A DNA stretch of 64,000 bases from JAFGRU01 sp963665915 (GTDB lineage Bacteria; Desulfobacterota; Desulfuromonadia; Desulfuromonadales; JAAYDE01), in the NCBI GenBank assembly GCA_963665915.2, contig CAXXSG010000003.1, positions 1 to 64,000 on the forward strand, given 5' to 3'. Positions 59,517 through 64,000 of this stretch are shown here, piece after piece (positions within the stretch are counted from its first letter, which is position 1; each line of letters opens with the position of its first letter). The position numbers and the translations under genes were made by a program. The notes under the pieces were generated by a model. The model was not told the origin of the DNA, did no database searches, and saw only the letters and a program-made list of their open reading frames with translations.

Positions 59517-60719
59517 ATGAGAAAAATCGATAATTTCCCCGATGACAAGGGGCATTTTGAAAAATTCGGCGGGCGTTATGTGGCGGAAACCCTGATGCCG
59601 GCTTTGCTGGAACTGGAAGAGGCTTATACCCTGGCCAAAGACGACCCCGCTTTTCAGCAGGAAGTCGACTACTACCTCAGGGATTACGTTGGTCGCCCTA
59701 CCCCCCTTTATTTCGCACGCCGGCTTAGCAAGCATTTTGGTGGCGCCAAAATCTATCTCAAACGGGAGGACCTGAATCATACAGGCGCCCACAAAGTCAA
59801 CAACACGGTCGGTCAGGTGCTTCTCGCCCGCAGAATGGGAAAACGGCGCGTCATTGCCGAAACCGGAGCGGGTCAGCATGGCGTTGCCACGGCCACAATT
59901 GCCGCCCTTTTCAATATGGACTGCGAAGTCTTCATGGGTGCCGAGGATATTCGCAGGCAGGCCCTAAATGTTTTTCGCATGAAGCTTCTTGGTGCCAAGG
60001 TCCATGAGGTGACCGGCGGCACCGCCACCCTGAAAGACGCCATGAATGAAGCCCTGCGCTTCTGGGTGACCCATGTCCGCGACACTTTTTATGTGATTGG
60101 GACAGTGGCCGGGCCACATCCCTATCCCATGCTTGTTCGGGATTTCCAGTGCGTGATCGGAAATGAAGCCCGTCAGCAGATTCTGGAGCGGGAAGGGCGA
60201 TTGCCCGATCTGGCTCTGGCCTGTATAGGCGGTGGCTCCAATGCCATGGGGCTGTTCTATCCTTTTCTAAACGATGAGGATGTAGAACTTGTCGGGGTGG
60301 AAGCCGGTGGCTATGGCCTTGATTCAGGTCAGCATGCCGCCAGTATTTGCCTGGGCAAAGTGGGTGTTCTTCATGGGAACAAGACTTATCTGCTTCAGGA
60401 TGAGGATGGGCAGATTTCGCACGCCCATTCCATTTCCGCGGGCCTCGATTATCCGGGCGTGGGGCCGGAGCATGCGCTTCTCCATGACCTGGAAAGAGTG
60501 AAGTACGATGCCATTCTCGATTCCGAGGCGCTGGAAGGTTTCAAGCTCCTGAGCGAACTGGAAGGGATCATTCCGGCACTGGAAAGCTCTCATGCCATCG
60601 CTTACCTGCGGAAGATTGCTCCGCAAATGCCAAAGGAATCGATTATTGTCGTCTGTCTCTCCGGGCGTGGTGACAAGGACATCCCCACGGTTCGCGAGCA
60701 TTTTAACGAAGCAGAGTAA
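59517..60719 (+). CDS. trpB: Tryptophan synthase beta chain
   Basis: 400 residues. PLP enzyme joining indole and serine. GRYVAETLMPALLELEEAY at the N-terminus, the PLP-lysine motif LNHTGAHKVNN, ETGAGQHGVATA and GGGSNAMG are intact. TrpB1 type. Its last codons lie within a 10-bp direct repeat (ACGAAGCAGA) that recurs 153 bp downstream, so its C-terminus may have been set by an insertion. Confidence 0.98.
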   Translation: MRKIDNFPDDKGHFEKFGGRYVAETLMPALLELEEAYTLAKDDPAFQQEVDYYLRDYVGRPTPLYFARRLSKHFGGAKIYLKREDLNHTGAHKVNNTVGQVLLARRMGKRRVIAETGAGQHGVATATIAALFNMDCEVFMGAEDIRRQALNVFRMKLLGAKVHEVTGGTATLKDAMNEALRFWVTHVRDTFYVIGTVAGPHPYPMLVRDFQCVIGNEARQQILEREGRLPDLALACIGGGSNAMGLFYPFLNDEDVELVGVEAGGYGLDSGQHAASICLGKVGVLHGNKTYLLQDEDGQISHAHSISAGLDYPGVGPEHALLHDLERVKYDAILDSEALEGFKLLSELEGIIPALESSHAIAYLRKIAPQMPKESIIVVCLSGRGDKDIPTVREHFNEAE

Positions 60720-60868
60720 CTACTTCACCTTGTTTGTTGATGGCCTCTCACCACCCATTCCAAGGGCCGCATGAACCCATCCGTGGGGCTTAACTGTCGC
60801 CATCCAGGCGCTAGATACCCTTTCCATGGGTGCCGTGAGTCCATTGTGCTGAACAGTTACGAAGCAGA
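60706..60868. repeat. Hairpin-array insertion between trpB and trpA
   Basis: 10-bp direct repeats ACGAAGCAGA (60706-60715 and 60859-60868) flank 143 bp that hold four small hairpins. Their stems are CCC/GGG (60754-60766), CCCA/TGGG (60776-60787), CGCC/GGCG (60798-60810) and ACCC/GGGT (60817-60831). Each has TCC in its loop, and the centres are about 22 nt apart. TAACTGT (60791-60797) and ACAGTTA (60853-60859) can pair around the last two. It may be a small mobile or REP-type element with target duplication. The rest of the gap up to trpA (60962) shows no gene. Confidence 0.55.
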
Positions 60869-60962
60869 TCGATTACTCTGTCGCAAGCTTGCGCTTAGCC
60901 TTGGGAAAAGGCTGTCAGGAGAGATGCTTTGACGATAATATTTTTAGCCAAGAAACCTGGTT

Positions 60963-61763
60963 ATGCAGATGAAACGTATTGAAAAAACATTTTCAGCCCT
61001 TCGTGAAAAATCGGAAAAGGCCCTGATCCTTTTCCTGACCGCTGGTGATCCCGATATTGCAACGACCGAGCAACTGGTTCCTGCCCTAGCCGAGGCGGGG
61101 GCGGATATCATCGAACTCGGTTTTCCCTTCTCCGATCCCATGGCGGACGGGCCGACCATCCAGGCTGCATCCGAGCGTGCTTTGCAAGGGGGGGCAACTC
61201 TCGCCGGCATTCTTGAGAGTGTCCGAAAAATCCGTTCGCGAACCGATGTTCCGATCGTTCTCATGGGGTATTACAACCCGGTGTTCTGTTACGGTCCGGA
61301 GAAGTTTTCCCGAGATGCCGCTGAAGCGGGTGTCGATGGTCTTCTGGTCGTTGATCTGCCCCCCGAGGAGGCGTCCGGCCTGAGAAAATGCCTAAAACAG
61401 AATGATGTGGATTTTATCACTCTGGTAGCGCCGACAACCCCGCCTGAACGGGCGGAGAAACTGGCCCGTGAAGGGGAGGGTTATCTCTATTATGTTTCCA
61501 TGACTGGTGTTACCGGTTCGCAGGAAGTGAACGCAGCGGCGGTCGAAGGGGAAGTAACGCGGCTCAAAAGCTTCAGTTCACTTCCGGTGGCAGTGGGGTT
61601 CGGAATTTCCACCCCGGAGGATGTCAGGGCCGTAGCTGAATTTTCCGACGGCGTCGTGGTCGGAAGCGCTCTGGTAAAGATCATCGCCAGCGGCGGTCAT
61701 TCTCAGGAGCTGTTGGGCCAGGTGGCGGCTTTTGCGCGGGAACTGAAAAAAGGGACCTGTTAG
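60963..61763 (+). CDS. trpA: Tryptophan synthase alpha chain
   Basis: 266 residues. Cleaves indole-3-glycerol phosphate and channels indole to TrpB. IELGFPFSDPMADGPTIQ holds the catalytic Glu, and the catalytic Asp is in VDGLLVVDLPPEE. YYVSMTGVTGSQ and VGFGISTPEDV form the phosphate site. Separated from trpB by 243 nt, unlike the tight spacing elsewhere in the operon. Confidence 0.98.
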   Translation: MQMKRIEKTFSALREKSEKALILFLTAGDPDIATTEQLVPALAEAGADIIELGFPFSDPMADGPTIQAASERALQGGATLAGILESVRKIRSRTDVPIVLMGYYNPVFCYGPEKFSRDAAEAGVDGLLVVDLPPEEASGLRKCLKQNDVDFITLVAPTTPPERAEKLAREGEGYLYYVSMTGVTGSQEVNAAAVEGEVTRLKSFSSLPVAVGFGISTPEDVRAVAEFSDGVVVGSALVKIIASGGHSQELLGQVAAFARELKKGTC

Positions 61764-61906
61764 ACCGGCGTTTGCCTGATTCGACAACCGGTGGTTGACG
61801 ATTCTCTTTGTCTGTGAGAGGTTAGTGAGGTATGTCGGTATGCTTGGAATATTCGGCGATGGCTGACGAAAATGCAATCCCGTTTCAGTGGAAGAGAGGT
61901 TGGAAT

Positions 61907-62755
61907 ATGGCTTGGTTCAAAAAATCGAAAGCGCCTCTGCCCAAAGCATCGGATAAAAAAGTTCATATGCCCGAAGGCTTATGGACGAAATGTCAGAACT
62001 GCCAGGAGATAATCTACTCGAAAGAAATCGAGCGCAACTGGAACGTTTGTCCCAAATGCGATTACCATTTTCGCATTACGGCTCAGGAGCGGATTGATCT
62101 GGTTCTGGACAAAGGTTCTTTTGTGGAAATGGACACCGAATTGAAGTCCAAGGATTTTCTCGATTTCAAGGACACAAAAAAATACCGGGACCGTATCAAA
62201 ATCGCCGTTAAGAAGCGCGGAGTCAATGAAGCGGTTATGTGCGGCGAAGGATCTATCGATGAACTCCCGGTGGTCGTCGCGGTTCTTGATTTCGGTTTCA
62301 TGGGCGGGAGCATGGGGTCTGTCGTCGGTGAAAAAATCACCAGGGCCATAGAGCTGGCCATGGACCGCAGGGTTCCGGTCCTTATCTTTTCATCCTCCGG
62401 TGGGGCGCGCATGCAGGAAAGCATCATGTCCCTGATGCAGATGGCTAAAACCAGCGCCGCCCTCAATCGCCTTAAAGAGATGAAGCTCCCGTTCATATCG
62501 GTTCTCCTCGACCCGACCACGGGCGGGGTGACGGCGAGTTTCGCCATGCTGGGAGATATCAATATGGCCGAGCCGCGGGCTCTTATCGGTTTTGCCGGGC
62601 CTCGAGTCATTGAACAGACCATTCGCCAGGAACTTCCCGAAGGTTTTCAACGGGCGGAATATCTTCTCGAACACGGAATGATTGATATGATCGTCCGTCG
62701 TCAGGAAATGAAGGAGCGTATTTCACAGGTTCTCCGTATTTTCCTCAAGAGCTGA
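61907..62755 (+). CDS. accD: Acetyl-CoA carboxylase carboxyltransferase subunit beta
   Basis: 282 residues from ATG 61907 (MAWFKKSKAPLP); an in-frame extension to 61832 lacks family support. The N-terminal C4 zinc domain (CQNC and CPKC) is followed by the carboxyltransferase core (GGSMGSVVGEKITRAIELA, SSSGGARMQESIMSLMQMAK, PTTGGVTASFAMLGDI). First committed step of fatty-acid synthesis. The trp-accD-folC order is common in proteobacteria. Confidence 0.97.
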   Translation: MAWFKKSKAPLPKASDKKVHMPEGLWTKCQNCQEIIYSKEIERNWNVCPKCDYHFRITAQERIDLVLDKGSFVEMDTELKSKDFLDFKDTKKYRDRIKIAVKKRGVNEAVMCGEGSIDELPVVVAVLDFGFMGGSMGSVVGEKITRAIELAMDRRVPVLIFSSSGGARMQESIMSLMQMAKTSAALNRLKEMKLPFISVLLDPTTGGVTASFAMLGDINMAEPRALIGFAGPRVIEQTIRQELPEGFQRAEYLLEHGMIDMIVRRQEMKERISQVLRIFLKS

Positions 62756-62757
62756 AA

Positions 62758-64000
62758 GTGAACTATTGTGAGAGTTTAGACTTTCTTTACGGGCTCCGGC
62801 AGTTTGGCATCAAACTGGGACTGAAAAATATTTCAGATGTTCTTGACCTATTGAGGCATCCCGAAGAAGACTATGTCGTCGTACACGTTGCCGGCACCAA
62901 CGGAAAAGGATCGGTGGCTGCCGGCCTGGCGGAAATTCTAACGCGCTCCGGTTATCATACCGGCCTCTTCACCTCACCCCACCTGCAATCCTTTACCGAA
63001 CGCATACGGATTGACGGCTGTCCTGCAGACCAAGAACATCTGGCCGATCTGATCACGGAAATGCGGACTTTTGTACAAAAGCGTCCGATAACTTTTTTTG
63101 AGTTCTCTACCGCTCTGGCCTTTCTTTATTTTTCCCGACATGCCGTTCAAGTGGCGGTTATTGAAACAGGCATGGGAGGACGCTTGGATGCCACCAACCT
63201 GGTCATGCCGGCTGTTTCAGTGATTACGCCCATCTCGGAAGACCACACCCAGCACCTGGGTGCAACTCTCAAGGAAATTGCCGGTGAAAAAGCCCGTATT
63301 ATCAAAAAGGGTGTTCCCGTTGTCATTGGCCCGCAGCGACCGGAGGTTGCCGAGGTTTTGCTGGAACAGGCTCGCGTCGGCAACTCGCCTCAATCCGTTT
63401 TCCGTCACGACTTTTCTGTGTTATCATCCGGGGATAATTTTTCCTATCATAGCTCCGAGCGGATGCTGGAAAATCTGACTCCCGGCCTGACGGGAGCTCA
63501 CCAGCACACCAACCTGGCCATAAGCCTGAGGGCGGCGGAAGTGCTGGGGGGGGGCGGGTTTCATATCCCGGAGGAAGCCATGCGGGAAGGCATTGAAAAA
63601 GTGCAATGGCCTGGCCGTTTGCAATGGTGGGGAGGGCGCCGGGAAATTCTCCTCGACTGCGCTCATAATGGCAGCGCTGCCCTCGCTTTGTCCCTCTACC
63701 TTGCGGACGAAAAAATTCGCAATATCCATTGGGTGGTTGGAGTCAAAGAGGACAAAAATCCCGATGCGATTTTACAGCCCATTCTTCCCAGGGTAAAAGC
63801 TCTTTATTGTACCGATGTTCCACAGGAGCTTTTTGTCCCCCCCTCAGAGCTGGCTCACATAGGGGCACAAAAAGGGATTAAAAGTCAGGCTTTCGGAGAT
63901 GTTGAGACGGCCCTGTCGGCGGCTGGAAATGCCCGCAAGGCAGGCGAGATTGTTCTGGTAGCGGGCTCGTTGTTTCTGGTTGGAGCCGTGATGGATGTTT
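62758..64000 (+). CDS. folC: Folylpolyglutamate/dihydrofolate synthase (3' truncated by window)
   Basis: GTG start at 62758, 2 nt after accD, open to the window edge (414 codons, near full length). Mur-ligase-like ATP site HVAGTNGKGSVAA, then FTSPHLQSFTERIRIDG, ETGMGGRLDATN and ITPISEDHTQHLG. LLDCAHNGSAALAL marks the C-terminal domain. Adds glutamate to folates (and, in the bifunctional form, makes dihydrofolate). Confidence 0.94.
   Translation, partial: MNYCESLDFLYGLRQFGIKLGLKNISDVLDLLRHPEEDYVVVHVAGTNGKGSVAAGLAEILTRSGYHTGLFTSPHLQSFTERIRIDGCPADQEHLADLITEMRTFVQKRPITFFEFSTALAFLYFSRHAVQVAVIETGMGGRLDATNLVMPAVSVITPISEDHTQHLGATLKEIAGEKARIIKKGVPVVIGPQRPEVAEVLLEQARVGNSPQSVFRHDFSVLSSGDNFSYHSSERMLENLTPGLTGAHQHTNLAISLRAAEVLGGGGFHIPEEAMREGIEKVQWPGRLQWWGGRREILLDCAHNGSAALALSLYLADEKIRNIHWVVGVKEDKNPDAILQPILPRVKALYCTDVPQELFVPPSELAHIGAQKGIKSQAFGDVETALSAAGNARKAGEIVLVAGSLFLVGAVMDV

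Overview
The window looks like a chromosomal segment of a free-living anaerobic deltaproteobacterium, most likely in or near the Desulfuromonadales (Geobacter/Pelobacter/Desulfuromonas group). This is inferred from protein character and gene order: a radical-SAM/hemE/hemH haem cluster, a tRNA-Thr/Tyr/Gly/Thr-tuf-rpmG-tRNA-Trp-secE-nusG-rplKAJL-rpoBC block, a second tuf in the str/S10 region, and trpEGDCFBA-accD-folC. No rRNA gene or database search was available to confirm it.

Layout. 1-2.96 kb: haem biosynthesis (partial radical SAM/SPASM gene, hemE, hemH). 2.96-4.0 kb: a gene-poor patch with a MITE-like element, a REP-like hairpin and a small secreted rhodanese gene. That gene has an in-frame UGA exactly at the catalytic cysteine position, followed by a SECIS-like hairpin. 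4.1-7.8 kb: sbcC/sbcD-type nuclease genes on the minus strand. 8.1-10.2 kb: an uncharacterised membrane protein plus VWA-like lipoprotein pair. 10.57-11.31 kb: an intact IS1595/ISXO2-type insertion sequence with perfect 8-bp target duplication. 11.4-12.5 kb: a GluR0-type ligand-gated potassium channel gene with a frameshift. 12.5 kb: the selenocysteine tRNA gene (selC), minus strand. 12.8-21.4 kb: ispG, a frameshifted outer-membrane barrel gene, shikimate kinase, surE-like, a second MITE copy, proS, a DUF4388 gene, pyrF and an rlmB-type methyltransferase.

21.5-54.9 kb is the transcription/translation core: four tRNAs, tuf, rpmG, tRNA-Trp, secE, nusG, rplKAJL, rpoB, rpoC, then rpsL-rpsG-fusA-tuf and the S10-spc-alpha cluster through rplQ, with adk, map and secY embedded as usual. 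The two tuf copies are almost identical over about 1.2 kb. 55-61.8 kb is a complete trp operon in the order E-G-D-C-F-B-A, with a hairpin-array insertion between trpB and trpA, followed by accD and the start of folC.

The strongest unusual result is the linked evidence for selenocysteine use: a secreted Sec-rhodanese candidate with a GGUCU-loop SECIS and selC about 8.6 kb away. Other items are a two-copy MITE family, a four-hairpin array with a period of about 22 nt in the trp operon, a non-canonical zinc-hook motif in the SbcC-like protein, and four places where a single extra base breaks otherwise intact genes (map twice, the channel and the outer-membrane protein). Those four may be base-calling errors rather than real mutations.
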